DNA from: Tychonema sp. LEGE 06208
Lineage (GTDB): Bacteria > Cyanobacteriota > Cyanobacteriia > Cyanobacteriales > Microcoleaceae
Length of the DNA stretch: 64,000 bases
NCBI RefSeq assembly: GCF_015207505.1
Contig: NZ_JADEWT010000003.1
Location: 1 to 64,000 of the forward strand
Reading direction: 5' to 3'
Part shown: positions 16,970 through 25,687 of the stretch, one piece after another
Numbering within the stretch: the stretch's first letter is position 1
Layout: each line of letters begins with the position of its first letter
The notes under the pieces: generated by a model
The model's input: only the letters and a program-made list of their open reading frames with translations
The model's database searches: none
What the model was told of the DNA's origin: nothing
Translations under genes and position numbers: made by a program

Positions 16970-17294
16970 ATCTACTAAACAAAAAATGTGTAGCCTTTTT
17001 CCTCCCCAGATTCCTCGCGGGTGGCAAGAAACCGGGTTTTTGCTCAGAAGACGGGTTACAGTCGTAGAAACCCAAAAAACCCGGTTATGAAGGTTTTGAT
17101 GCGTAGGCCACGGAGGACACGGCAATGCCGTTTCCCTACCCCAAAATAATCGACGATCGCCCTCCCTCGGATATAATCATCGCCAGATTAATTTTCGGGA
17201 AACGGCACCGCGTCGTGTCCTGATTCCTGCTGGCTTTCCCCACCCAACAAAAATCCTGTCACAATAAACTGAATCCTACCAAGAGACAAAGGGC
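16970..17294. other. intergenic region with MITE-like inverted repeat
   Basis: No gene is seen. It holds AGAAACCGGGTTTTT-type repeats near 17028 and 17080. It also holds a long inverted repeat with arms 17115-17136 and 17197-17220 (outer GGACACG/CGTGTCC, inner GCCGTTTCCC/GGGAAACGGC) enclosing about 60 bases. AAAGGG just before 17295 is the probable ribosome binding site of the ROCO gene. Confidence 0.65.
17115..17220. repeat. 106-base inverted-repeat element
   Basis: The 22- and 24-base arms match at both ends: GGACACG with CGTGTCC outside and GCCGTTTCCC with GGGAAACGGC inside, differing only in the middle. No ORF lies between the arms. Size and symmetry resemble a MITE or a large palindromic repeat. 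The outer arm is related to the palindrome at 20537-20554. Confidence 0.6.
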
Positions 17295-20249
17295 ATGACG
17301 CGAGAGGAAGCAGTGCGGCGAATTCACCGGGCAGCCGAGGAAAAATTGACTCAACTGGATTTGTCGGGGCTGGACTTGGAGGAATTGCCGCCGGAGATTG
17401 GCAAGTGCACGCAGCTTGAGAAGTTGGTGTTGGGGAAGGTAGAAAGGTGGCAAGGGTTTAATGTTAACCCGAGTCTGAAACTAATAATCCCGAATCAATT
17501 AAGAACACTGCCAGAGGAATTGCGATCACTCGTAAATTTGCGATCGATTGACCTCAGCAGCAATCCATTCGGAACGATGCCAGAATTGCTGCTGGAAATG
17601 AAGCAATTAGAGAGTTTAAATTTAACCAGGATTGGTTTAACAGCCATCCCAGAGGATCTCGGCCAACTGTCGAATCTGACACGGCTTTACCTCAGTGAAA
17701 ATCAGATTACAGCAATCCCAGAGGATCTCGGCCAACTGTCGAATCTGACACAGCTTAACCTCATGAGCAATCAGATTACCTCCATCCCAGAGGATCTCGG
17801 CCAACTGTCGAATCTGACAGAGCTTGACCTCCATAACAATCAGATTACATCCATCCCAAAAGTCATCGGCCAACTGTCGAATCTGACACGGCTTAGCCTC
17901 AGTGACAATCAGATTACATCCATCCCAGATGATCTCGGGCAACTGTCGAATCTGACAAAGCTTGTCCTCAGTTACAATCAGATTACCTCCATCCCAGATG
18001 ATCTCGGGCAACTGTCGAATCTGACACAGCTTTATCTCACTGTCAATCAGATTACCTCCATCCCAGAAGATCTCGGGCAACTGTCGAATCTGACACGGCT
18101 TTACCTCTGGGACAATCAGATTACCTCCATCCCAGAAGCGATCGGGCAACTGTCGAATCTGACACAGCTTGTCCTCAGTGGCAATCAGATTACCTCCATC
18201 CCAGAGGCGATCGGGCAACTGTCGAATCTGACAGAGCTTTCCCTCAGTAGCAATCAGATTACCTCCATCCCAGAGGCGCTCGGCAAACTGTCGAATCTGA
18301 CACGGCTTGACCTCGGTGGCAATCAGATTACCTCCATCCCAGAGGCGATTCGTGGCATGGAGAAGCTGGAAAAACTGGATTTGCGAGGTAATCCGATACC
18401 AATTCCGCTGGAAATATTGGGCGGAAAACAATCATCTCAACCAGGCGATTTACGTACCATCCTCGATTTCTACTTCCAAACCCGCGACCCCGACGCTACC
18501 GAAGAACTCAACGAAGCCAAACTTTTGATTGTCGGCGAAGGCGAAGCGGGAAAAACGACCCTTGCAAACAAACTCCTCAACCCCAACTACGAACTCAAAG
18601 AACGAGAACCCTCCACCGAAGGCATCGACGTGATGCGCTGGGAATTCACGCAAGCCAACGGCAAACCTTTCCGCGTCCACCTCTGGGACTTTGGCGGACA
18701 GGAAATCTACCACGCCACCCACCAATTTTTCCTCACCGAACGTTCCCTGTACGTCCTCCTCGTCGATAACCGCCGCCAAAACCCCAACCTCTGCTACTGG
18801 CTGAGTGCCGTCGAACTCCTCAGCAACAGCAGTCCCGTCTTCCTCGTCCAAAACGAAAAACAAGACATCCGCTGCGAAATCAACCTCTCCCAACAGCGGC
18901 GCGACTTTGCCAATTTAGAAAAAGATTTCGCTACCAACCTCGCCAGCAATCGCGGACTCGCAGAACTCCAACGCGCCCTCCAAAACCGCATCGCCACCCT
19001 CGACCACATCAGCACGCCCGTTCCCAAACGCTGGGCAAGCGTCCGCCACATTTTAGAAAACTATTCCCAACGCCAAACCCACATCGCAGTCAGCGAATTT
19101 TTCGACATCTGCGCCAGCCAAGGCTTTCAAAAATCCGATAAACCCGCCATGCTGACTCTCAGCAAATACCTTCACGACTTGGGAATTATCCTCCACTTCC
19201 AAAAAGACCCCATCCTCAAAAACATAGTCATTCTGCGTCCCGAATTGGCAACCAATGCTGTTTACAAAGTCATCAGCAAGAAAGAAATTACTGACGAAAA
19301 AGAAGTCGCCGACAACGCAGAAGTCATCGCCAACTGCGGGTATTTCACCCAGGAAAACCTCAAACAAATCTGGTGCGAAAGAGAATACCGAGACTTGCAG
19401 GACGAACTACTCCACTTGATGAAACACTTCAAACTGTGTTACGAAATCCCCTGCCAACCCAGACGCTACATCGCCCCGCAACTTCTCCCCCTGGAAACGC
19501 CCGATTACACCTGGGACGACACCGATAACCTGATTTTGCGCTACGAATACGACTTCATGCCCAAAGGCATCATTACCCGTTTTATCGTCGAAATGCACTT
19601 GTTAATCTACCGCCCTCAACCTTCTTTACCAAAGGGTAGGGGAGATATCGTGTGGCGCGATGGAGTCATCCTCGCCGACAATTACGCCAAGGCCGAAGTT
19701 ATCGAGAATTACCACCAACGAGAAATCCGCATTCGAGTTTCCGGCAACCACAAAAAATCTCTTTTAGACCGCATCCGCCACGAACTCTGGAAAATTCACG
19801 CGACTTACGACAATCGCCTCAAATACCAAGAATTCATCCCCTGCAACTGTACCGAATGCAAAGGCAGCCAAGACCCTCACCTCTACAATTTTGAGTCTTT
19901 GCGCCGCCGTTTGGCCAACCGCCGCTACGAAGTCGAATGCGACAAATCTTATCAAATGGTCAACGTGCGCGGCTTGATGGAAGATTTCCCGGATAATTTG
20001 CAACAATGGGAAGAGAAAGAGCGAATTTCTGGAATCGATCGCCCCGATTTTGGAGATTCTTCTAGCATTCAATTCAATATCAACGTTAACGGTAAAAAAA
20101 TGACTCAAGATTCTTCCAAAACCAACAACTTCAACGGCCCGATGTCTGGTGTGATTGGCAGCGACAACACCACAGTTAGGAATAACGCATTTATCCAAAA
20201 CAATAACAAATACCGCCGAACTTCTGAAACAGATTGCATCAATGCGTGA
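17295..20249 (+). CDS. LRR-Roc-COR (ROCO family) GTPase
   Basis: A 984-residue ROCO protein. Residues about 20-380 are leucine-rich repeats: an N-terminal cap, then some eleven 23-residue units of the form QITSIPEDLGQLSNLTxLxL, encoded by near-identical 69-base repeats. The Roc GTPase follows: P-loop GEGEAGKTT near residue 413 and switch II DFGGQE near 465, with a degenerate base-specificity motif (QNEKQD). The COR dimerisation domain covers roughly 590-790. Bacterial ROCO proteins are GTP-dependent dimer switches of mostly unknown output. The C-terminal tail SSKTNNFNGPMSGVIGSDNT ends in frame at 20249, but the next frame encodes what looks like its true continuation to 20496, suggesting a frameshift near 20205. 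The first 40 residues are duplicated as a fragment at 15727. Confidence 0.9.
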   Translation: MTREEAVRRIHRAAEEKLTQLDLSGLDLEELPPEIGKCTQLEKLVLGKVERWQGFNVNPSLKLIIPNQLRTLPEELRSLVNLRSIDLSSNPFGTMPELLLEMKQLESLNLTRIGLTAIPEDLGQLSNLTRLYLSENQITAIPEDLGQLSNLTQLNLMSNQITSIPEDLGQLSNLTELDLHNNQITSIPKVIGQLSNLTRLSLSDNQITSIPDDLGQLSNLTKLVLSYNQITSIPDDLGQLSNLTQLYLTVNQITSIPEDLGQLSNLTRLYLWDNQITSIPEAIGQLSNLTQLVLSGNQITSIPEAIGQLSNLTELSLSSNQITSIPEALGKLSNLTRLDLGGNQITSIPEAIRGMEKLEKLDLRGNPIPIPLEILGGKQSSQPGDLRTILDFYFQTRDPDATEELNEAKLLIVGEGEAGKTTLANKLLNPNYELKEREPSTEGIDVMRWEFTQANGKPFRVHLWDFGGQEIYHATHQFFLTERSLYVLLVDNRRQNPNLCYWLSAVELLSNSSPVFLVQNEKQDIRCEINLSQQRRDFANLEKDFATNLASNRGLAELQRALQNRIATLDHISTPVPKRWASVRHILENYSQRQTHIAVSEFFDICASQGFQKSDKPAMLTLSKYLHDLGIILHFQKDPILKNIVILRPELATNAVYKVISKKEITDEKEVADNAEVIANCGYFTQENLKQIWCEREYRDLQDELLHLMKHFKLCYEIPCQPRRYIAPQLLPLETPDYTWDDTDNLILRYEYDFMPKGIITRFIVEMHLLIYRPQPSLPKGRGDIVWRDGVILADNYAKAEVIENYHQREIRIRVSGNHKKSLLDRIRHELWKIHATYDNRLKYQEFIPCNCTECKGSQDPHLYNFESLRRRLANRRYEVECDKSYQMVNVRGLMEDFPDNLQQWEEKERISGIDRPDFGDSSSIQFNINVNGKKMTQDSSKTNNFNGPMSGVIGSDNTTVRNNAFIQNNNKYRRTSETDCINA

Positions 20250-20496
20250 AACCGCCGCCCAGTTTCCCGAAGACATTCGCGAGGGTGTAATTATCGATAT
20301 TGAAGATGTTGAATCCGAAATCAAGAAACCGGAAAACGAAAGGAATCCAGCTAGATTAAAGAAAAGTTTAAAAGCTATTTTAGCGACGGCAACTGCGATC
20401 GCAATTCCGATCGCAGGCGTGACTGATTTTGCTGATAAGGCGATCGATGTCGGTCAAAAACTGGGTATCGAACTCAAGCTACCATCGGCACGGTAA
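20206..20496 (+). pseudogene. frameshifted C-terminal module of the ROCO gene
   Basis: In the +1 frame relative to the ROCO gene, the sequence continues as NTAELLKQIASMRETAAQFP, then EDIREGVIIDIEDVESEI, then KKSLKAILATATAIAIPIAG and ADKAIDVGQKLGIELKLPSA before a stop at 20496. It begins exactly where the ROCO frame turns into low-quality sequence (YRRTSETDCINA). Removing one A from AACAAATACC near 20203-20210 would join the frames as NNNNTAELL. There is no start codon with a ribosome binding site, so it is more likely a displaced domain than a separate gene. The helical module looks like C-terminal regions of other cyanobacterial NTPases (recollection, not searched). Sequencing error or programmed frameshift are alternatives. 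Confidence 0.65.
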
Positions 20497-20531
20497 ATTA
20501 TTTGCAATTTTCGCGATATTCATATTACCAC

Positions 20532-20559
20532 AGTCAGGACACGGCGCCGTGTCCGACTG
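20532..20559. terminator. palindromic hairpin between convergent genes
   Basis: The perfect palindrome GGACACGGCGCCGTGTCC (20537-20554) is extended by CAGTC/GACTG with a one-base bulge. It lies in the 73-base gap between the convergent ROCO and transglutaminase-like genes, so it could terminate both. There is no clear T-run. The core is related to the arms of the element at 17115. Confidence 0.55.
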
Positions 20560-20569
20560 AGAATTTATA

Positions 20570-22939
20570 TTATCTTAGCTTTTTGAGTTTCTTCAAGTGC
20601 GATCGCCTCAAATTGTCCACCAACTGTCGCAACTGACTCAAATTTCCCGCTTCGCCGCCATACTTCCAGCGCACGTAAGCTTGCGAAACTTCCTCAATTA
20701 CCTCAGCTTCATCGGTTTCGTGGTGGCCGCGCATTGTCTCAGCATACTCCAAAGGCGTTTGAGCTTTCTGCTTGGCAAATCCGCGACTTGCCAAATCCTT
20801 CAGCATTTGCTGATAAACCCCCTCCACCGGCGGCAACTTCGCCAGCCAGCGGCGGTAGCGCCACTTGCGCCACCCTTGCCAAATTAACCAGCCAATAAAC
20901 CCAAAGGCGATCGCGCTAATCAACCCAGTAAATAACCCCACCCAACCCCTAGCAAACTGTCCCAGAAACCAACCCAGAATCAAACTGATCCAGCCAATTA
21001 CAAAACCTATAACTGAATCCAGCCCGCTTCTGAGAGGAGTCGGTAGCCAAGCCGCGATCCACTTCCAAAACGATTCCAGCGCGCTAAAAGTCTGGTTGTC
21101 TTCCACCGAAGCCGGAATCAGCGGATAACCTGGAATCGGATTAAAACCAAACCACCCGTATCTGGGAAAATATACCTCCGTCATCAAGAAAGCGTCGGTA
21201 TTTCTCACCACATACAAACCTGTAAACGGGTTGAATTCTCCCGTATCGAAACCGCCAGCCACTCGCGCCGGAATCCCGATCGATCTCAGCATAATTGTCA
21301 GTACCGTCGAAAAATGGTCGGGATATCCGCCTGTAACTTTTTTGCCGTCTTGCGTGTTTTGATAGCCAAACAAAAAACCCTCGACTAAATCTTCACTTTC
21401 TTCTAAATAAGGCAAAGCTTTGACAAGTTTGTAATTAGGATTTTGTTTCAAATATTGAGCTAAGTACAAAGCTTTTTCGTAGGGAGAATCGATCGCCCTG
21501 TCCGACTTAGCCACTCTTGTTCTCCCCAACAAGATTTCTTCAGTTTTTTCTCGCACTTTCTGGGCAATTTCTGGCGGCACGTCCAAATAGAATTTGCGAA
21601 TATTTTTCGGGTAATTAGTACCAGTTTGCCCCAACAAGGAGCGATCGCGAAACGGCACGTTAGAAATCACCGTATAAGTCAAACCTTCCGCCAATTCCAC
21701 AGGCGATCGCAAACCTCCCTCCGCATCAATCGCCACTTCCTGCGTCGGAAAATAAAGTTCCTTCGGCTTGTTTAAAGCCGGAATCAAATTCGGTAACTGA
21801 GCAAGAATAGTATAACTTTGAATCACCTCTTGAGTGCGGGGCGCATTCGGATACGGATTCAGATAAAATTGATAAGACCAGCGAGGTCGATTCACCTTAA
21901 AAGCGTCGTCGTTGCGCGAAACTTCCCAACCCTGACCGGTATATTTGTCAAAGCCCAACACTCGCCAAAAACCCGCCGCCTGCGATCGCACCCGCATCAC
22001 CACTTGAGGTTTTAATACCCCCCGCAAATTTTGATTGATGCGCTGGTTGAAACCGTAATAAAAAGTAGAGTCTACCTCTCCTGGCCCTTTGTCTGGGTTT
22101 CTCCCCTTCCCTCCGCCAGTTCCTTTTTGATTTCCCCCCCTGACATACCCCGGATTCAGAATGCTGCGCGAGTCAAACTCCCCCTGATATTCAATAGGAG
22201 CACTCACGGGAAAAGTCCGCAATTGATAGCCTGGAAGGCGCGGCAAAAACGCAAAAATAGCCAGCCCCAACCCTACAGTTATCAACAGCAACAAACTAAA
22301 ATACTTGGGGGATAAAGTAGCAGCAAATAGGGATAAATTGTTGTTTTTACTTCTACTTTCTGTCGCCGGATTGATGTTTTCTAGCTTCGAGAGTCCCAAG
22401 CGCGATCGGTAATCCAGCACCAAAGTCGGCAGCACTAAAGCCAAAAATACCAACAGCAGCGGCCCAAAAGTCAGCGTTTGACTGATGGTCGCCGCTACAC
22501 TCAACAAAATCAGCCCGATGACGACCGAATAGCCCAAATCCTTGCGGCGGGGCAAATCGAAACTGTGCAACACTTGAATGTTAATTAACAGTTGCGCCAA
22601 AACTAACCGCGTATCGTTTAATTCTCCCACCAAGCGGGTAAAAAAGGCGAACAGCGCCACCAGCATTCCAATAGCTATGCAGAATTTAGCGGCTACATTG
22701 CGATCGCGGCGGCGGTACCAACTCCAAGTTGCTCCCACAATACTAACAGGCACAGCCCACAGGTTCAGGCTTTCTTCAGAAGCAACATCAGTAGCCACAA
22801 TTCCCACAATTACCAACAACTGAACTAGGATTCGCAGCAGTAAAGAATCCTCAGTCACCGGCGGAGGCATTGCCTCTATCCGCTCCCACAGTTTACCCAA
22901 AACAGGTATATTTCGCAGGTTATCAGTTGTCATGTGCAC
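20570..22939 (-). CDS. transglutaminase-like membrane protein (TgpA/DUF3488 type), catalytic triad absent
   Basis: A 789-residue protein. About six N-terminal membrane helices (residues 30-230) include VIGLILLSVAATISQTLTFG and LLLLITVGLGLAIFAFLP. A large extracytoplasmic region holds a transglutaminase-like core (about 480-640), then a C-terminal helix pair (IGWISLILGWFLGQF, FGFIGWLIW) and a cytoplasmic DUF4129-like tail. In active relatives the core has G-x-C, H-A-W and F-D-P motifs. Here they read GGYPDHFSTVLTIMLRSIG, AFLMTEVYFPRYGW and GFNPIPG, so Cys, His and Asp are all replaced although the fold is otherwise well kept. It is probably a binding pseudoenzyme. The start at 22939 is supported by a following hydrophobic segment; an ATG four bases inside the frame is equally possible. 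Confidence 0.87.
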   Translation of the reverse strand: MHMTTDNLRNIPVLGKLWERIEAMPPPVTEDSLLLRILVQLLVIVGIVATDVASEESLNLWAVPVSIVGATWSWYRRRDRNVAAKFCIAIGMLVALFAFFTRLVGELNDTRLVLAQLLINIQVLHSFDLPRRKDLGYSVVIGLILLSVAATISQTLTFGPLLLVFLALVLPTLVLDYRSRLGLSKLENINPATESRSKNNNLSLFAATLSPKYFSLLLLITVGLGLAIFAFLPRLPGYQLRTFPVSAPIEYQGEFDSRSILNPGYVRGGNQKGTGGGKGRNPDKGPGEVDSTFYYGFNQRINQNLRGVLKPQVVMRVRSQAAGFWRVLGFDKYTGQGWEVSRNDDAFKVNRPRWSYQFYLNPYPNAPRTQEVIQSYTILAQLPNLIPALNKPKELYFPTQEVAIDAEGGLRSPVELAEGLTYTVISNVPFRDRSLLGQTGTNYPKNIRKFYLDVPPEIAQKVREKTEEILLGRTRVAKSDRAIDSPYEKALYLAQYLKQNPNYKLVKALPYLEESEDLVEGFLFGYQNTQDGKKVTGGYPDHFSTVLTIMLRSIGIPARVAGGFDTGEFNPFTGLYVVRNTDAFLMTEVYFPRYGWFGFNPIPGYPLIPASVEDNQTFSALESFWKWIAAWLPTPLRSGLDSVIGFVIGWISLILGWFLGQFARGWVGLFTGLISAIAFGFIGWLIWQGWRKWRYRRWLAKLPPVEGVYQQMLKDLASRGFAKQKAQTPLEYAETMRGHHETDEAEVIEEVSQAYVRWKYGGEAGNLSQLRQLVDNLRRSHLKKLKKLR

Positions 22940-23293
22940 CCATCCAACGATTTGAGATTTGAGATTTGAGATTTGAGATTAAATCCACAGATCGATCTGG
23001 GTTTTAACTAATATCTAAATCTTATTTCTGTGCCACTCGATTTGAGATTTGAGATTAAATCCACAGTTCGATCTGGGTTTTAACTAATATCTAAATCTTA
23101 TTTCTCTGCCATTCGATTTGAGATTGAATCCACAGATTAACTTCACAGATGAATCTGGGGGCTTTAATTCGTCTCTAATTTTTTTGGCTTTCCGCGACAG
23201 AAATCAGCAGATTGTATCTGTTTTTGTGTGAGGTCAAACCGCAGAGTAAAAAACGCAGTTAACTACTCTAATTTTACCTCGATAGTTGCTGTT
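22940..23293. other. intergenic region of 76-base and heptamer repeats
   Basis: No gene is seen. TTTGAGA heptamers (22949-22980) lead into two 76-base tandem copies (22963-23038 and 23039-23114) that differ at a few positions. A truncated third copy starts near 23115. The rest is AT-rich without ORFs. Confidence 0.8.
22963..23114. repeat. 76-base tandem repeat, two copies
   Basis: Each copy begins GATTTGAGATTTGAGATT and continues through AAATCCACAG, CGATCTGGGTTTTAAC and CTAAATCTTATTTCT. The copies differ at about four positions. A partial third copy (GATTTGAGATTGAATCCAC) follows. Confidence 0.85.
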
Positions 23294-24358
23294 TTATCCA
23301 GCCAAAGTTGGACGAATAGCAAACATCAGAGGTCTGGTATCGAAGTTTTGGAATTTGACTTCTAGGGCATAAGTCTTGTCAGGTTGCGGGTCAAACAACT
23401 CCACACTTAAATGCCCGGAATTCGGACGCTGTGCAGTTGCTTCGGCATCTCCTCCCTTGAGTTCCAAACTTCCTCCCCCTGGAAATTCGCACTCAACTCT
23501 TAAACACGGCCTTGGTGGTTCTGTGTTGCGGTTCGACAGGTATTGAGCTGAGAGAGTCAGGGAGCCCAAAGCAGTCAGCCACTCCCGCGAAATAGGGGGC
23601 TGGTTTACAGGACAATTCAAAGTTAGAGACTCAATGATTTCTCGGGCGGCCAACAACGACATTAGCATTTGTTGATCGATAGTTGCCTCGGAGTAATTCG
23701 GTAAATCTTCTACTTCTAAACCTGTAATTCCTCTGGTAGCACCTCTGAGTACTAAACCAGCTAATTGGTTGAGTTCCTCAGACTGGCCCGGAAACAAGCT
23801 ATCTACAGCGCGAACTAATTTCGAGCCTTCCCGCAGCGACGACATTACCAATTGCTGACAAGGTTCTAGCAGTTGAGCAAAAACCCCTTGGGCGATCGGA
23901 ATTGGCAGGCGACCCCATCTAATATTTTGTAGTTGGGGAGTCCAGAGGTGCAGGGGTGGAACCCATTGGGGGACTGCATCGTCTGGATAGTCGTGTTCGT
24001 AGCTCTTGAGTTCTGTTTCCCAGGGGAACAGCGGCGGGTTGGCTTCAATTTCGGATCTAAGCCTTTCTTTTAACAAGGTCTGAAAACGGTCTTGCACGGT
24101 CGGTATTTCTCCAATAGTCAGGGGTTGTGCGGGTGAAATGCTCTGCGAGCCCACTTGATAGTCCAGCGGGTCTGGTTCGTCCCATTCCCAGTATTCCACC
24201 CCGGAATACTCTTCTGTTTCGCCCCACTCTTTTGAGGGAAGGGGGTCATTGACGTTTTCCTGCTCTTCGCTAGAGGCATTCGGGATTGGCGCCTGCAATA
24301 TCCAGTCTAAAAAATGGCGCTCGAAAGCCTCTGCATCCCTGTTCGTTTCGTTATTCAT
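23294..24358 (-). CDS. patU: PatU-like protein encoded next to hetZ
   Basis: A 354-residue protein located directly downstream of hetZ, as patU/patU3 is in heterocyst-forming cyanobacteria. Its N-terminal half is acidic and low in structure. The conserved part starts at VQDRFQTLLKERLRSEIEANPPLFPWE and includes WVPPLHLWTPQLQNIRWGRLPIP; the C-terminus looks like a beta-rich domain (PCLRVECEFPGGGSLELKG). In Anabaena, PatU3 influences heterocyst spacing together with HetZ. In organisms without heterocysts its role is unknown. The ATG at 24358 is preferred because it overlaps the hetZ stop by 8 bases; a longer frame to 24409 would lie inside hetZ. The gene name rests mainly on synteny. Confidence 0.7.
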   Translation of the reverse strand: MNNETNRDAEAFERHFLDWILQAPIPNASSEEQENVNDPLPSKEWGETEEYSGVEYWEWDEPDPLDYQVGSQSISPAQPLTIGEIPTVQDRFQTLLKERLRSEIEANPPLFPWETELKSYEHDYPDDAVPQWVPPLHLWTPQLQNIRWGRLPIPIAQGVFAQLLEPCQQLVMSSLREGSKLVRAVDSLFPGQSEELNQLAGLVLRGATRGITGLEVEDLPNYSEATIDQQMLMSLLAAREIIESLTLNCPVNQPPISREWLTALGSLTLSAQYLSNRNTEPPRPCLRVECEFPGGGSLELKGGDAEATAQRPNSGHLSVELFDPQPDKTYALEVKFQNFDTRPLMFAIRPTLAG

Positions 24359-25565
24359 CAGTAGATGCCCCTTCTCCGGAATCTGAACGATTTCGCAATT
24401 CCCAGGCAAGTTCCAGCAATTTAAACCACCGTTTCTGTACCTGGGCTACCGTGCTGCCGAGGGTTTGCGCGATCGCTGACTCTGACAGACCTTGTTGTTT
24501 CAACTGTAACAAACGCTGTCCCTCTGGGCCAATTTGTTCGCCAAAGGACTGCCACTGAGAAGGCAGCAAACCTAAATTTTTGTCTAAGTCTGCTTCCAGC
24601 CACTGGTGAACGAGTTCCCAGCGGTGCGACATGGCGAACCTGAGCAAGTGGTACTTGAAGCGCTGCTGCAAATAGTCTCTTTGGCGGGGAGTTATGCCCA
24701 GGATCGACTCTATTTCGTTAGTCGGCAAGTCTTGCAAGCGCAGCACGAAGTAATCGGCGCATTCTTCTTGGTTGCGCTCTTTTAAGTAGGCCACTAATTC
24801 GTCAATCACGTTTTGCCGCAGAGATTCTGACTCGTCGGCTGGGGAGCGAATTGCAGATGAACCCTGTCCGGCCATTGCTTCCCGCACCGAGTGCACGGAG
24901 GTGTCGTTCCAAGTTTGGTCAGAATCCCAAGCCCCTCCGTCGGCGGCTTGTTCCATATCTACAGAGGTTTCTTTGGGCTGCTGCTGGGAAAAGGTTTGGG
25001 CCCGTAAAATAATTAGTTGCTGGCTGCGGTTCCGAGGTAAGGGAATGCGCCGTTTCCCGAAGCGCTCTACAAAGGCCATGTACTCTGCTAGTTCTAAGCG
25101 AGTGCGGGGGCTGTAGGTGGGTGGTAGTTGGGTTTCGCGCCGGAATGCTTTTAAGGCTTCGAGATAAAATCCTTGCAAGAAATCTCTGATCAGTTCTATT
25201 CGCGCTTGATAGCTAGACTGCAATTGGGGAGGGGTGATGGAGCGATAGACGATCGCGCTGAGAGTGCTTTGCAATTCTACTCGCCCTGGCCCGGATCCTA
25301 AATTTTCATAGTGGAGACATTGTTGCAAGCGGTGCCGGGCGAGGCTCTCGGCTGCACCTTCTATGTCTCCTGAGTCTTGAATCCGCTGGCTTTCTGTGCA
25401 TATCCTGGTGACTTCTACTGCGAGTCGCCCTGCTACATCTTGGCAGTTCTGCTCAGACGCCCGAGTGGACTTTTTGAGTTCGTCTAACAGCAGTTGAAAT
25501 ATGGTTTCCACGCTCTGGCCGATTTCCCGCATGATGGTTGACAGCTCACTTTGAAAGTAGCACAC
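24351..25565 (-). CDS. hetZ: HetZ-like regulatory protein
   Basis: A 404-residue protein resembling HetZ throughout, about its usual length. Conserved blocks include TIFQLLLDELKKSTRASEQN, RVELQSTLSAIVYRSITPPQ, FLQGFYLEALKAFRRE, ELAEYMAFVERFGKRRIPLP, QLIILRAQTFSQQQP and GITPRQRDYLQQRFKYHLL. The C-terminal end, GLSESAIAQTLGSTVAQVQKRW, looks like a helix-turn-helix. HetZ is a DNA-binding regulator of early heterocyst commitment in Anabaena and is also kept in many filamentous species without heterocysts. ATG 25565 and ATG 25532 are both possible starts; the family similarity begins just after the second. A tnpB element begins about 30-50 bases upstream, so the ancestral promoter region may have been displaced. 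Confidence 0.87.
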   Translation of the reverse strand: MCYFQSELSTIMREIGQSVETIFQLLLDELKKSTRASEQNCQDVAGRLAVEVTRICTESQRIQDSGDIEGAAESLARHRLQQCLHYENLGSGPGRVELQSTLSAIVYRSITPPQLQSSYQARIELIRDFLQGFYLEALKAFRRETQLPPTYSPRTRLELAEYMAFVERFGKRRIPLPRNRSQQLIILRAQTFSQQQPKETSVDMEQAADGGAWDSDQTWNDTSVHSVREAMAGQGSSAIRSPADESESLRQNVIDELVAYLKERNQEECADYFVLRLQDLPTNEIESILGITPRQRDYLQQRFKYHLLRFAMSHRWELVHQWLEADLDKNLGLLPSQWQSFGEQIGPEGQRLLQLKQQGLSESAIAQTLGSTVAQVQKRWFKLLELAWELRNRSDSGEGASTDE

Positions 25566-25687
25566 CCTGGGACTTTAAATTTATATTTAAGATTTTATCA
25601 GAAAATTGGGTTTAAAACCCCGTCCTTCTATGGCGACTTTATATTTACTAGCGTTGCATCTGCCACTAAATATGTTAAGGTAGTGGA

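Noticed and set aside
17637-18431. A 264-codon open frame on the minus strand across the LRR region
   Set aside because: It is an antisense mirror of the 69-base LRR repeats, with a monotonous repeat pattern (WDGGNLI, CQIRQL). The plus-strand LRR protein explains the sequence.
20155-20496. Independent small gene after the ROCO gene
   Set aside because: The only upstream start is a TTG inside the ROCO coding sequence without a ribosome binding site; similarity begins at the point where the ROCO frame degrades, so a frameshift explains it better.
22963-23114. Two spaced direct repeats considered as a short CRISPR remnant
   Set aside because: The copies are tandem over their full 76 bases with no unique spacers, and no cas genes are present.
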